Positions 1-7,015 of a stretch of DNA of 39,057 bases are shown in pieces. The notes below the pieces were generated by a model. That model worked only from the letters and a program-made list of their open reading frames with translations. It did not search any database and was not told the origin of the DNA. Each line of letters starts with the position of its first letter. The stretch's first letter is position 1. The position numbers were made by a program, and so were the translations under genes. The DNA comes from Thermocaproicibacter sp002397355. Lineage in GTDB: Bacteria > Bacillota > Clostridia > Oscillospirales > Acutalibacteraceae. Where the stretch lies: the NCBI GenBank assembly GCA_036830905.1, contig DAISNS010000004.1, forward strand, positions 1 through 39,057, in the 5' to 3' direction.

Positions 1-132
1 ATCTTCCCTTAAGTCAGCATCCATGCCGCTTTTCAGTTCGTTCAGCAGACATTATTTATGATAATTTTCTTTTTCTCTCATCTGGGCACTTCCAGAATTC
101 AAGCGGAATCTCCCCTTATGTTTGATTCAAAC
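1..132. other. Left-edge stretch without a supported gene
   Basis: No complete gene is visible. On the minus strand an ATG at 81-79 opens a reading frame closed by TAA at 54-52 after nine codons. The same frame is then open to the window edge and reads LLNELKSGMDADLRED, which looks protein-like. This could be the start of a broken gene or chance. The window ends too soon to decide. Confidence 0.3.
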
Positions 133-168
133 AGCCCGGAAAGGGTTTTCCCTTTCCGGGCTGCTTTT
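133..168 (-). terminator. Hairpin terminator, possibly bidirectional
   Basis: A perfect 13-bp inverted repeat (133-145 with 150-162, arm AGCCCGGAAAGGG) encloses a four-base loop. It lies 11 bases after the stop of the minus-strand mini-gene at 174-320. It is followed by GCTTTT on the plus side and GTTTGAA on the minus side, so the T-run is weak both ways. It could also end a plus-strand gene left of the window. Confidence 0.6.
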
Positions 169-173
169 ACCGG

Positions 174-320
174 CTACTTCTGATTGATGTACGACCAAGG
201 CATAGCGCGGACGGAACCGAGACAACCGTTCCTTGCAGCGCCCGTTCGGGAGTTGTAAGCCAGCATCTGGTCCGGGTTATCTTCCAGATCAAGGAAAAAG
301 TTGTACCTCGATTGTTTCAT
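174..320 (-). pseudogene. N-terminal fragment of a radical SAM/SPASM peptide maturase (48 codons)
   Basis: The minus strand encodes 48 residues. The first 28 contain YNFFLDLED and MLAYNSRTGA, the pattern I know from the extreme N-terminus of clostridial radical SAM/SPASM peptide-modifying enzymes (about 400 residues in full). After residue 28 the expected continuation is missing and the frame runs through an unrelated tail containing GCLGSV and MPWSYINQK to a TAG. The ATG is preceded by GGAGAG at suitable spacing, a consensus promoter lies 49 bases upstream of it and a hairpin follows the stop. The transcription unit therefore seems intact although the enzyme is not. The simplest reading is a deletion remnant. 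A functional short peptide with one Cys and one Trp is possible. The family match is from memory. Confidence 0.5.
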
Positions 321-368
321 AAAAAATCTTCTCTCCGCGTGAATCGCAATTCCCTTTAATTTGTATCT

Positions 369-397
369 ATTATAAATACATAATTTTCCATTTTCAA
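369..397 (-). promoter_or_regulatory. Sigma-A-type promoter for the minus-strand mini-gene
   Basis: Read on the minus strand: TTGAAA at 397-392, a 17-base spacer and a perfect TATAAT at 374-369. The start codon at 320 lies about 40 bases downstream of the expected transcription start. Confidence 0.65.
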
Positions 398-433
398 CCG
401 GAATTATGGACAGACTGCTTATATTTATTTTGT

Positions 434-460
434 GATATTTTTATGCGGAAAGTATAAAAT
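434..460 (+). promoter_or_regulatory. Candidate sigma-E-type promoter of the spoIIIA operon
   Basis: GATATT at 434-439 and GTATAAAAT at 452-460 resemble the sigma-E pattern (ATATT, about 13 bases, CATACAAT-like). Known spoIIIA operons are mother-cell sigma-E genes, so a promoter of this class is expected here. The match is imperfect and the leader to the ATG at 590 would be about 120 bases. Confidence 0.35.
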
Positions 461-589
461 TGCACAAAGAAAAATTCGGCGTAAGCGTTCGGAATCGCCG
501 GGGACTTTTCCCGGAACGCTTTCCGCCGCGAATCGGTTCTAACGGCGAAGCTTTGTCCATATTTATAGAGCAAAGGAGGGACAAGGCAA

Positions 590-1636
590 ATGAATCAGTC
601 AAAAACGGAACGGTTCGATTCCGCCGCGGAGGGCGTGTGCCTGCGCCTTCGCAAAAGGCTTTTCGCGCTTCCGCCCGTTTTGAAAGCGCATGCCCAGGAG
701 ATCCGCCTGCGCGTCGGCCGCCCGGTGTCCGTATGCTGCCCGGAGGGAACCTATTTTCTATGCGACAGCGGCAAGGCGGCCCCGTTCCTTTCGGCGGGCA
801 TGACGGAAGCCTCGCAGGAAGATGTGCAGGAGACTTTTCAGATCCTGTGCGAGAACTCCGTTTACAGCCATGAGAACGAGATCCGGAACGGCTATATTAC
901 GATGCGGGGCGGGCACCGGGCGGGCCTGTGCGGCACCGCGGTCCTGGGGGACGGCGCCGTGACCGGCATGAGGGATGTTTCCTCCATATGCCTGCGGGTG
1001 GCGCGGGAGCTTCCCGGCTGCGCCGACGAGCTGCTGGACCGCATGGGCAAATCGCTGGAAAAGGGCCTGCTGCTGGCGGGTCCCCCCGCGAGCGGCAAGA
1101 CCACCATCCTCCGTGACGTGGCCCGCCAGCTTTCCGGCGGGATGCGGGGGTGTTTTTGCAAGGTATGCGTCGTCGACGAGCGCAGCGAGATCGCCGCCGC
1201 TTTCCGGGGCGTCCCCCAGAACGACGTGGGAGTCTGCTGCGACGTGCTGGACGGCTGCCCGAAATCGGTCGGCATCCTGATGGCGGTGCGGTCGCTTTCC
1301 CCGCGCTTCATCGTCTGCGACGAGCTGGGCGGCGAGGCGGAGACGCGGGCGGTGGAGCAGAGCCTGAACGCCGGCGTGGGCGTGATCGCCAGCATCCACG
1401 CCGGGAGCGCGGAGGAGCTGGTCCGCCGCAGGCAGGCTTCCGCATTGCTGGAGACGGGAGCTTTCGGCAGCGTGGCGCTGCTGAGCGGCGCGGCGCGGCC
1501 GGGAAAGATCGCTGAAATTTACAGGACGGGTGATTTGCTTGCTGAAGCTCATCGGCGCGCTGCTTCTGATTGCGGCGGGCAGCTTTGCGGGGTATATGGA
1601 ATCGCACAGGCTTTGCCTGCGCGTGGAAAAGCTTGA
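590..1636 (+). CDS. spoIIIAA: Stage III sporulation protein AA, SpoIIIAA ATPase
   Basis: This is the cytosolic secretion-type ATPase thought to power or assemble the SpoIIIA-SpoIIQ channel between mother cell and forespore. The 348-residue product has a Walker A motif GPPASGKTT at about residues 164-172, a Walker B-like FIVCDELGG near 240 and the IASIHAG block typical of VirB11/GspE-like ATPases. The ATG at 590 follows AAAGGAGGG. It is the first gene of the eight-gene spoIIIA operon. It is oddly long at the C-terminus: its last 30 or so residues overlap the start of spoIIIAB in another frame. Confidence 0.95.
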   Translation: MNQSKTERFDSAAEGVCLRLRKRLFALPPVLKAHAQEIRLRVGRPVSVCCPEGTYFLCDSGKAAPFLSAGMTEASQEDVQETFQILCENSVYSHENEIRNGYITMRGGHRAGLCGTAVLGDGAVTGMRDVSSICLRVARELPGCADELLDRMGKSLEKGLLLAGPPASGKTTILRDVARQLSGGMRGCFCKVCVVDERSEIAAAFRGVPQNDVGVCCDVLDGCPKSVGILMAVRSLSPRFIVCDELGGEAETRAVEQSLNAGVGVIASIHAGSAEELVRRRQASALLETGAFGSVALLSGAARPGKIAEIYRTGDLLAEAHRRAASDCGGQLCGVYGIAQALPARGKA

Positions 1637-2030
1637 GGCTTTCCTCCGGTTTCTTTCCGCGGCGAAGACGGAGATCCGTTATTCCTCTCTTCCGGTGGAA
1701 AGTGTGCTGCGGAAGCACGGCGGCGAGTTTTCCTTCTTTCCGCTTTCCGCGGAGGACGGTCCGGACGGCTGGGGCAAGGCGTGGAGCGAGGCGGTGAAGG
1801 CCGGCGCCGGGAACGAGGGCTTTTCCCGGAAGGACATCGAGCTGCTGGAAGGTTTCGGCGCCGGCTTCGGCGCGAGCGATACGCAGGGCCAGATCGCCCA
1901 TTTCAGCCTGTATGAGAACCTGGTTTCCGCCGCGCTGGAGGAAGCGAAGAAAGAACGGGACGGGAAATCGAAGCTGTACCGGATGCTCGGCGTTTGCGGC
2001 GGAGCCGCCGCCGCGATTCTGCTGTGCTGA
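1539..2030 (+). CDS. spoIIIAB: Stage III sporulation protein AB
   Basis: SpoIIIAB is a mother-cell membrane protein of the SpoIIIA complex, resembling GspF-like secretion proteins. I prefer the TTG at 1539: it gives MLKLIGALLLIAAGSFAGY, which lines up with the B. subtilis start MLKLLGA, and an AGGACGGG sits upstream. An in-frame GTG at 1530 would add three residues. One hydrophobic N-terminal segment is followed by a charged helical body and a C-terminal hydrophobic stretch (CGGAAAAILLC), as in the family. The start lies about 98 bases inside spoIIIAA. Confidence 0.92.
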   Translation: MLKLIGALLLIAAGSFAGYMESHRLCLRVEKLEAFLRFLSAAKTEIRYSSLPVESVLRKHGGEFSFFPLSAEDGPDGWGKAWSEAVKAGAGNEGFSRKDIELLEGFGAGFGASDTQGQIAHFSLYENLVSAALEEAKKERDGKSKLYRMLGVCGGAAAAILLC

Positions 2031-2047
2031 AAAACGGAGGAATCAGA

Positions 2048-2242
2048 ATGAGTGTGGATTTGGTTTTTAAAATTGCCGCGATCGGGATTATCGTCGCCGT
2101 CCTCAACCAGCTCCTTATCCGTTCCGGCAGGGAAGAGCAGGCCATGATGACCACGCTGGCCGGGCTTATCGTCGTGCTGTCGATGCTTGTCCAGCAGATT
2201 GGCTCGCTGTTCAAAACAATCAAATCCGTTTTTGGGCTTTGA
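2048..2242 (+). CDS. spoIIIAC: Stage III sporulation protein AC
   Basis: This 64-residue protein has two membrane segments (about residues 6-23 and 33-52) and the family pattern VFKIAAIGIIVAVLNQLL followed by a short charged turn. The ATG at 2048 follows ACGGAGG. An in-frame upstream ATG at 1994 lies inside spoIIIAB and adds a basic extension atypical of the family, so I rejected it. The stop overlaps the start of spoIIIAD, suggesting translational coupling. Confidence 0.93.
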   Translation: MSVDLVFKIAAIGIIVAVLNQLLIRSGREEQAMMTTLAGLIVVLSMLVQQIGSLFKTIKSVFGL

Positions 2243-2637
2243 AGATGAACATTGTGGGAATCGCAGGTATCGCGCTGTGCGCCGCCGTCATTTCGGCGAT
2301 GCTCCGTCGGTACCATCAGGAGTACGCCATCCTTCTCACGGTGGCCGTCGGCGTCGTGATCCTGGTCGAGCTGCTGAACAGCCTCGTCCCTTCGCTGCAG
2401 CAAATCCGCACGCTGCTTTCCTCCGCGGGGCTTACCTCCGACTACGCCGTGATTTTGTTGAAAACGCTCGGCATCTGTTTCCTCGCGCAGTTCGCGGCGG
2501 ATTCCTGCCGGGATGCGGGGGAGAACGCGCTTGCCGCAAAGGTGGAGCTTGCCGGGAAACTCGCCATCGTGGCGCTCGCCCTGCCGCTGTTTGAAAAGAT
2601 TGCGAAAACTGCCGCCGGTTTGACGGGAACGGCCTGA
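2239..2637 (+). CDS. spoIIIAD: Stage III sporulation protein AD
   Basis: SpoIIIAD is a membrane protein of 132 residues with several hydrophobic helices. It starts with TTG at 2239, overlapping the spoIIIAC stop (TTGA). The N-terminus MKMNIVGIAGI aligns residue for residue with B. subtilis MQIDIVQIVGL, which supports this start over the ATG at 2245. It ends six bases before spoIIIAE. It belongs to the mother-cell half of the channel. Confidence 0.92.
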   Translation: MKMNIVGIAGIALCAAVISAMLRRYHQEYAILLTVAVGVVILVELLNSLVPSLQQIRTLLSSAGLTSDYAVILLKTLGICFLAQFAADSCRDAGENALAAKVELAGKLAIVALALPLFEKIAKTAAGLTGTA

Positions 2638-2642
2638 ATAAA

Positions 2643-3815
2643 ATGAGAAAAAATATAAGTCGATCGTTTCTGTGTTTTTTATTGCTGTTTTTTTCCCTGA
2701 TCTTCTTGCGCACGCCGGCTTTCGCAGGAAATTCCGCTTCCTCCGCGGGCGACGCGGAGAAGTATTCGCAGGAGATCGCGGAGAAGAGCGGGGCGGACGA
2801 TCTTGCGGACAAACTCCCGGCGGAAACGCGGAGGATTTTAAATGAGCTCGGCGTCGAGAAAGCGGACGGCGAATCCGTCTCCTCCGTCACGCCGCAGAAC
2901 TATTTTCAGAAAATCCTATCGGTTTTCAGCGGAAAGGCAAAGGCTCCGGCCCGCGTATTTGCCGCCGCGGTTTCCGTCATCCTGCTCTGCGCCCTGCTGA
3001 ACAGCCTGAAGCTCTCGTTCGGGGAAAAACCGCTCGGAGACGTCGTCGGACTGGTTGGGACGCTGTGCATCTGCACGGTTGTCGTGCAGCCGATCGTCGC
3101 CTGCGTGTCCGACGCGGCGGAAATGCTGAAAGCGGCGTCCGGGTTCCTTCTGGCGTGCGCCCCCGTCCTTGCAGGCATCATGGCGGCGGCGGGGCAGTCC
3201 GCTTCGGCCGGGACGTACCACCTTCTTACGGCGGCGGCGGGAGGGGCCGTCTCCGCGTTTGCTTCCACGGTTCTCTCGCCGATGATGAACCTGCTCCTGG
3301 CGCTCTCGGTCGTATCGTCCGTTTCGCCGGGCCTCGGCCTCGATGGTCTGTGCGGGGCGATGAACAAGGCGGTGAAATGGATCATGGGGCTTGGAATGAC
3401 GCTCTTTACCGGGCTGGTCACGATGCACTCCGTCGTCGCGGTCTCGGCGGACAACGCCGGCGTGCGGGCTGCCAAATTCATGGTGGGTAGTTTTGTCCCC
3501 GTCGTCGGCAGCGCCCTCGGCGAGGCGCTCGGCACCGTAAACGGCTGTGTCAAGGCGCTGAAATCCGGGGTGGGCGCGTTCGGGCTTCTTGCGGGGCTGT
3601 TCCTTTTCCTTCCCGTCTTGGCGGAGTGCGTGCTCTGGGTTTTGACTCTCACGGTCTGTTCGGGCGTCAGCCGCGTGTTCGACCTGGGGCCGATCGCCGA
3701 ACTCCTGAAATCCGCCGCTGACGTCGTCTCCACGATGACCGCGATCCTTCTCTGCAGCATGTCGGTGCTGATCATCACCACGGTCGCCATGCTGCTGATC
3801 GGAGGCGGGGCATGA
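2643..3815 (+). CDS. spoIIIAE: Stage III sporulation protein AE
   Basis: The 390-residue polytopic membrane protein has a cleavable-looking signal sequence (basic start, hydrophobic core, TPAFAG near residue 28). A polar region to about residue 100 is followed by several long hydrophobic segments. This matches SpoIIIAE in length and layout. The family is required for forespore engulfment-stage signalling and channel assembly. The ribosome-binding site is weak. The stop overlaps the spoIIIAF start (ATGA at 3812). Confidence 0.93.
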   Translation: MRKNISRSFLCFLLLFFSLIFLRTPAFAGNSASSAGDAEKYSQEIAEKSGADDLADKLPAETRRILNELGVEKADGESVSSVTPQNYFQKILSVFSGKAKAPARVFAAAVSVILLCALLNSLKLSFGEKPLGDVVGLVGTLCICTVVVQPIVACVSDAAEMLKAASGFLLACAPVLAGIMAAAGQSASAGTYHLLTAAAGGAVSAFASTVLSPMMNLLLALSVVSSVSPGLGLDGLCGAMNKAVKWIMGLGMTLFTGLVTMHSVVAVSADNAGVRAAKFMVGSFVPVVGSALGEALGTVNGCVKALKSGVGAFGLLAGLFLFLPVLAECVLWVLTLTVCSGVSRVFDLGPIAELLKSAADVVSTMTAILLCSMSVLIITTVAMLLIGGGA

Positions 3816-4294
3816 AAGGAATCCAGCAGTGGACGGCGATTATCTGTTTCGCGGCTCTTGCCGCGGCTCTCGCCCGCAGCCTGCTGCCGTCCGGCCCGAT
3901 GGAACGGATGGGGCGTTTCGTCGTGGGGGCGCTGATGATCTGCGCGATGATCTCCCCGATTTCAAAGTTTGTGCCGCAGCTTCGCCTGAGCGCGCCAAGC
4001 GCCGGCAGCGCTTCGTCGGTGCAGAACGAGGACCTCTCGTCCGCCGTGGGCGACGCGCAGGAGGAAGCGGCGGAGGGAAGCATTGCCCGTCTGGTTCAGG
4101 CGGAGCTTGCCAGAATCGGGATAAAATGCAAAAATGTTCGCGCGGATATGGATAGGAGCGAGGACGACAGCATAGTTATTAACAAAATCATTGTTACGCT
4201 GGATGGGAAGGACGCTGAGGGAGCCGGCACGGCAAAGGAATACCTGGAAAAGGAACTGGGGCTGAAAACGGAGGTCGTTGCGAATGGCGGCTGA
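3812..4294 (+). CDS. spoIIIAF: Stage III sporulation protein AF
   Basis: The 160-residue product has two N-terminal membrane helices (about residues 7-24 and 33-53) and a soluble C-terminal domain. In the family this domain has the ring-building fold shared with SpoIIIAG and AH. The ATG overlaps the spoIIIAE stop by four bases. The 3' end overlaps the spoIIIAG start. Confidence 0.92.
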   Translation: MKGIQQWTAIICFAALAAALARSLLPSGPMERMGRFVVGALMICAMISPISKFVPQLRLSAPSAGSASSVQNEDLSSAVGDAQEEAAEGSIARLVQAELARIGIKCKNVRADMDRSEDDSIVINKIIVTLDGKDAEGAGTAKEYLEKELGLKTEVVANGG

Positions 4295-4892
4295 AAAACA
4301 AAATGCGCAGGGGAAGCCGGAGGGCATCTTCCAGAAGCTTGCTCAGAACGACGTTTACCGCAGGGTCGTCGTCGCGGCGGGCATCCTCGGGATCCTGCTC
4401 ATCGCCGTTGCAGGGAATCTGAAAAGCTGCAGCTCCCAGGGGGAGGCACAAAACGTGTCGTCGTCGCCGGCCGGCAAAGTTCTTACCGCGCAGGATTGTG
4501 AAAAGGCGTTGGAACAGGATCTGACCGGCATTATCTCGAAAATCAGCGGCGCGGGAAATGTCAATGTCCTCGTGACGCTTGAACAGACTACCAAACAGGT
4601 GTACGCGACGCAGGACAAAACGAGCGGACAGCAGACGAGCGAATCTGAGGAAAGCGGAACGGGAAAACAGGAATCCAATCAAAGCAACGAGACGACATAC
4701 GTGATAGTAAAGGACGCGGACGGTGCAGAACGTGCGCTTCCCGTGACGCAGATCCAGCCGGTGGTCAAGGGCGTCGTCGTCGTCTGCGACGGCGGAGGGG
4801 ACGCGACGGTGCAGAAAAACGTTACCGACGCCGTGACGACGGCCCTACATATTTCTTCGGCGCGGGTTTGCGTCATTCCATCAAAGTCATAA
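4284..4892 (+). CDS. spoIIIAG: Stage III sporulation protein AG
   Basis: SpoIIIAG forms a large oligomeric ring in the intermembrane space of the engulfed forespore. The 202-residue product has one membrane helix (about residues 29-46) and a ring-building domain split by a Ser/Gln/Glu-rich insertion (about 115-140) before TTYVIVKD. The ATG at 4284 has ACGGAGG nine bases upstream and is preferred over the TTG at 4278. It overlaps spoIIIAF by 11 bases. Confidence 0.93.
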   Translation: MAAEKQNAQGKPEGIFQKLAQNDVYRRVVVAAGILGILLIAVAGNLKSCSSQGEAQNVSSSPAGKVLTAQDCEKALEQDLTGIISKISGAGNVNVLVTLEQTTKQVYATQDKTSGQQTSESEESGTGKQESNQSNETTYVIVKDADGAERALPVTQIQPVVKGVVVVCDGGGDATVQKNVTDAVTTALHISSARVCVIPSKS

Positions 4893-4919
4893 AATATTGA
4901 AAAGCAGGGGGAATCGAAG

Positions 4920-5564
4920 ATGGCAATGGGAAAACGGCAGCTCGTTCTCGCGGCGCTTGTCGTCGCTCTGGGGGCGGCCGTCTATCTGAACTGGGTATTC
5001 ACAGGAAACGGTTCGCAGCTGCCGGCTACGCAGGCGGTTACTTCAGCGGCGAGCCGCCAGTATGGGCAGACGCTGATGGTGGGCGGCAGCGCGGTTTCCA
5101 GCGGCAAGGCTGTTTCCTCCGGCGCCGGGAAGAGCGTCTCCTCCGCGGGAAAGACCGCGGCTTCTTCCGCTCAGTCGAAGAGCGGGACGACGGCGTCCGC
5201 TTCTTCCGCTCCGGCGGACGATTACTTCAGCCAGGCGAAGCTGACGCGGGAAAAGGCGCAGGATGAGGCGAAGGAGACGATCGCGCAAGTGATGGAAGAC
5301 ACGAAAGCGACCGACGCCGCAAAGAAGGAAGCCGCGACCCAGGTGGCGGCGCTCGCGCAGAATCTGATCCGGGAGGCGAATATCGAAACGCTGATCCGCG
5401 CGAAGGGATTCGAGGACTGTGTGGTTACGCTGGGCAACGACAGATGCACCGTCGTGGTGAAAACAAAGCAGAATTCCGAAAACGACGCCGCCGTGATCCA
5501 GGATATCGTCACGGGCCAGACGGGCCTTTCCTATGACAAAATCAGCATCACCGAGCGTTCGTAG
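4920..5564 (+). CDS. spoIIIAH: Stage III sporulation protein AH
   Basis: SpoIIIAH pairs with forespore SpoIIQ (or its equivalent) across the septal membranes. The 214-residue product has one N-terminal membrane helix ending in AVYLNWVF, the typical SpoIIIAH start. A low-complexity Ser/Ala/Lys linker follows (about residues 40-100), then a helical region rich in Lys and Ala and a C-terminal ring-building domain. AGGGGGAA precedes the ATG. It is the last gene of the operon. Confidence 0.94.
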   Translation: MAMGKRQLVLAALVVALGAAVYLNWVFTGNGSQLPATQAVTSAASRQYGQTLMVGGSAVSSGKAVSSGAGKSVSSAGKTAASSAQSKSGTTASASSAPADDYFSQAKLTREKAQDEAKETIAQVMEDTKATDAAKKEAATQVAALAQNLIREANIETLIRAKGFEDCVVTLGNDRCTVVVKTKQNSENDAAVIQDIVTGQTGLSYDKISITERS

Positions 5565-5592
5565 TTGTTTTTACAGGGAAATGTGGTATAAT
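5565..5592 (+). promoter_or_regulatory. Promoter of the nusB operon
   Basis: TTGTTT at 5565-5570, a 16-base spacer and TATAAT at 5587-5592, immediately after the spoIIIAH stop. It lies upstream of the hairpin at 5630-5656, so transcripts from it must pass that hairpin to reach nusB. Confidence 0.55.
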
Positions 5593-5629
5593 ATTTCCGT
5601 GGATATTGACAATTTACGGCCTTTCTGCA

Positions 5630-5656
5630 GCCCTCCACACCTGTGGAGGGCTTTTT
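5630..5656 (+). terminator. Intrinsic terminator inside the nusB leader
   Basis: A nine-base-pair GC-rich stem (5630-5638 with 5643-5651, arm GCCCTCCAC), a four-base loop and TTTTT. It would end the spoIIIA transcript. It also lies between the promoter at 5565-5592 and nusB, so it may act as an attenuator. Confidence 0.75.
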
Positions 5657-5682
5657 CCTTGCGGAAGGGAACGGAGGAAGCT

Positions 5683-6090
5683 ATGAATCGAAGAAAAGCC
5701 CGGGAGCAGGCCTTCATCCTGGTTTTCGAGCGGAGCATCAACCACAGTCCGGTCAGCGAGATCATCGACAATGCGGAGACCTCCGACGACGTGCGTATCG
5801 ACGAGTTCGCCGAAAGACTCGCCGGAGGCGCGGAGCGGAACGAGGCGGCCATCGACGGGACCATCGGGAAATATATCCGGGGCTGGACGCTGAGCCGCCT
5901 TTCCAAAGTCTCGCTGGCCCTTCTGCGCCTTGCCCTGTATGAGATGAAATTCGAACCCGACATACCGGTGAGCGTATCGATCAATGAGGCCGTCACCCTT
6001 GCGGGAAAGTACGGCAGCGCCGACGACGCGCCGTTTGTAAACGGCGTGCTCGGCTCCGCGGCGAAAGAGATGGGAGAAAAGGATGCCTGA
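5683..6090 (+). CDS. nusB: Transcription antitermination factor NusB
   Basis: NusB binds boxA RNA with NusE (S10) in rRNA antitermination. The 135-residue product shows the family opening MNRRKAREQAF, the central LSRLSKVSLALLRLALYEM and the C-terminal SINEAVTLAGKYG...PFVNGVLG block. The ATG at 5683 has ACGGAGGAAG upstream. An upstream in-frame extension covers the terminator hairpin and is rejected. It overlaps the next gene by eight bases. Confidence 0.96.
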   Translation: MNRRKAREQAFILVFERSINHSPVSEIIDNAETSDDVRIDEFAERLAGGAERNEAAIDGTIGKYIRGWTLSRLSKVSLALLRLALYEMKFEPDIPVSVSINEAVTLAGKYGSADDAPFVNGVLGSAAKEMGEKDA

Positions 6091-7015
6091 CGTTCTGGGT
6101 ATCGACACCAGCAATTACACCACTTCCGCCGCGCTGCTGAAAAACGGTGAGATGTTCCAGAGCAAAAAGCTCCTTCCGGTCCGGGCGGGGGAGAGGGGAC
6201 TGCGCCAGAGCGACGCCGTGTTCCATCACGCACAGCAACTCCCGGAAGTACTGGAGCATTTGCCGTTTGCGGGCGCGGACATCGCCTCCGTCGGCGTTTC
6301 CAACCGCCCGCGAAGCATGGAAGGCTCCTATATGCCGTGCTTTCTGGTCGGCGTTGCCGCCGCCGAAACGGCGGCGCTTTCGCTCGGCGTTCCGCTGCGC
6401 GAGTTTTCCCACCAGCAGGGCCATATCGCGGCGGCGCTCTATTCCGCCGGGAAGCTTTCCCTGGTTCGGGAGCGTTTCCTGGCGTTCCACGTTTCCGGCG
6501 GCACAACGGAAGCCGTGCTTTGCAGGCCGGACCGCAGCGGCCTTTTCTCCACGGAGATCGCCGCCCGGTCACTCGACCTGAAAGCGGGACAGGCCGTCGA
6601 CCGCGTCGGCGTGATGCTTGGCCTGCCTTTTCCCGCCGGGCCGGCGCTGGAAAAGCTGGCGCTGCAGTGCGGGAAAACATTTCGCGTGCGCCCCTGCCTG
6701 CGCGGATGCGACTGCTCCTTGTCCGGCGTGGAAAACCGATGCCGCGCCATGGCGGACTCCGGCGCACCGAAAGAGGAGATCGCCGCGTACTGTCTCTTCT
6801 CCGTTCTGGCGGCTCTGGACGGCATGGCCTCGGCGCTCCGGGAAAAACACGGGGATTTGCCGGTCGTTTTTGCGGGCGGGGTGGCGGGCAATTCCATCAT
6901 CCGGAAATCGCTGGAGGCAAAATACGGGGCTTTTTTCGCGGAACCGCGCTTTTCCTCTGACAATGCGGCTGGAGCGGCGGTGCTCGCGGCCTTGCGGGAG
7001 GGGATTTTGCCATGA
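6083..7015 (+). CDS. TsaD/Kae1-family paralog (M22 glycoprotease-like)
   Basis: The 310-residue ASKHA-fold protein is related to TsaD, the t6A tRNA carbamoyltransferase, but is divergent. TsaD landmarks persist in altered form: LGIDTSNYTTSAAL at the start, SHQQGH (His110 and His114, the metal-binding pair), VSGGTTEA, VDRVGVMLGLPFPAG, CSLSGVENRC, FAGGVAGN and DNAAGAAVLA. It lacks the usual GPGL loop and is about 25-30 residues shorter than TsaD. It is translationally coupled to nusB and xseA. tsaB and tsaE occur elsewhere in this window (minus strand, about 26 kb), and a canonical TsaD probably lies outside it. The substrate is unknown. Confidence 0.85.
   Translation: MPDVLGIDTSNYTTSAALLKNGEMFQSKKLLPVRAGERGLRQSDAVFHHAQQLPEVLEHLPFAGADIASVGVSNRPRSMEGSYMPCFLVGVAAAETAALSLGVPLREFSHQQGHIAAALYSAGKLSLVRERFLAFHVSGGTTEAVLCRPDRSGLFSTEIAARSLDLKAGQAVDRVGVMLGLPFPAGPALEKLALQCGKTFRVRPCLRGCDCSLSGVENRCRAMADSGAPKEEIAAYCLFSVLAALDGMASALREKHGDLPVVFAGGVAGNSIIRKSLEAKYGAFFAEPRFSSDNAAGAAVLAALREGILP

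Noticed and set aside
5606..5611. Consensus TTGACA in the nusB leader
   Set aside because: No -10 element lies 16-18 bases downstream; that position falls inside the terminator hairpin.
5571..6767. Long minus-strand open frame opposite nusB and the TsaD-family gene, with similar long frames at 6439-7728 and 12161-13369
   Set aside because: They lie antisense to clear genes, are rich in Arg, Gly, Ala and Pro as expected of GC-rich shadows, and have no ribosome-binding site or family motif.
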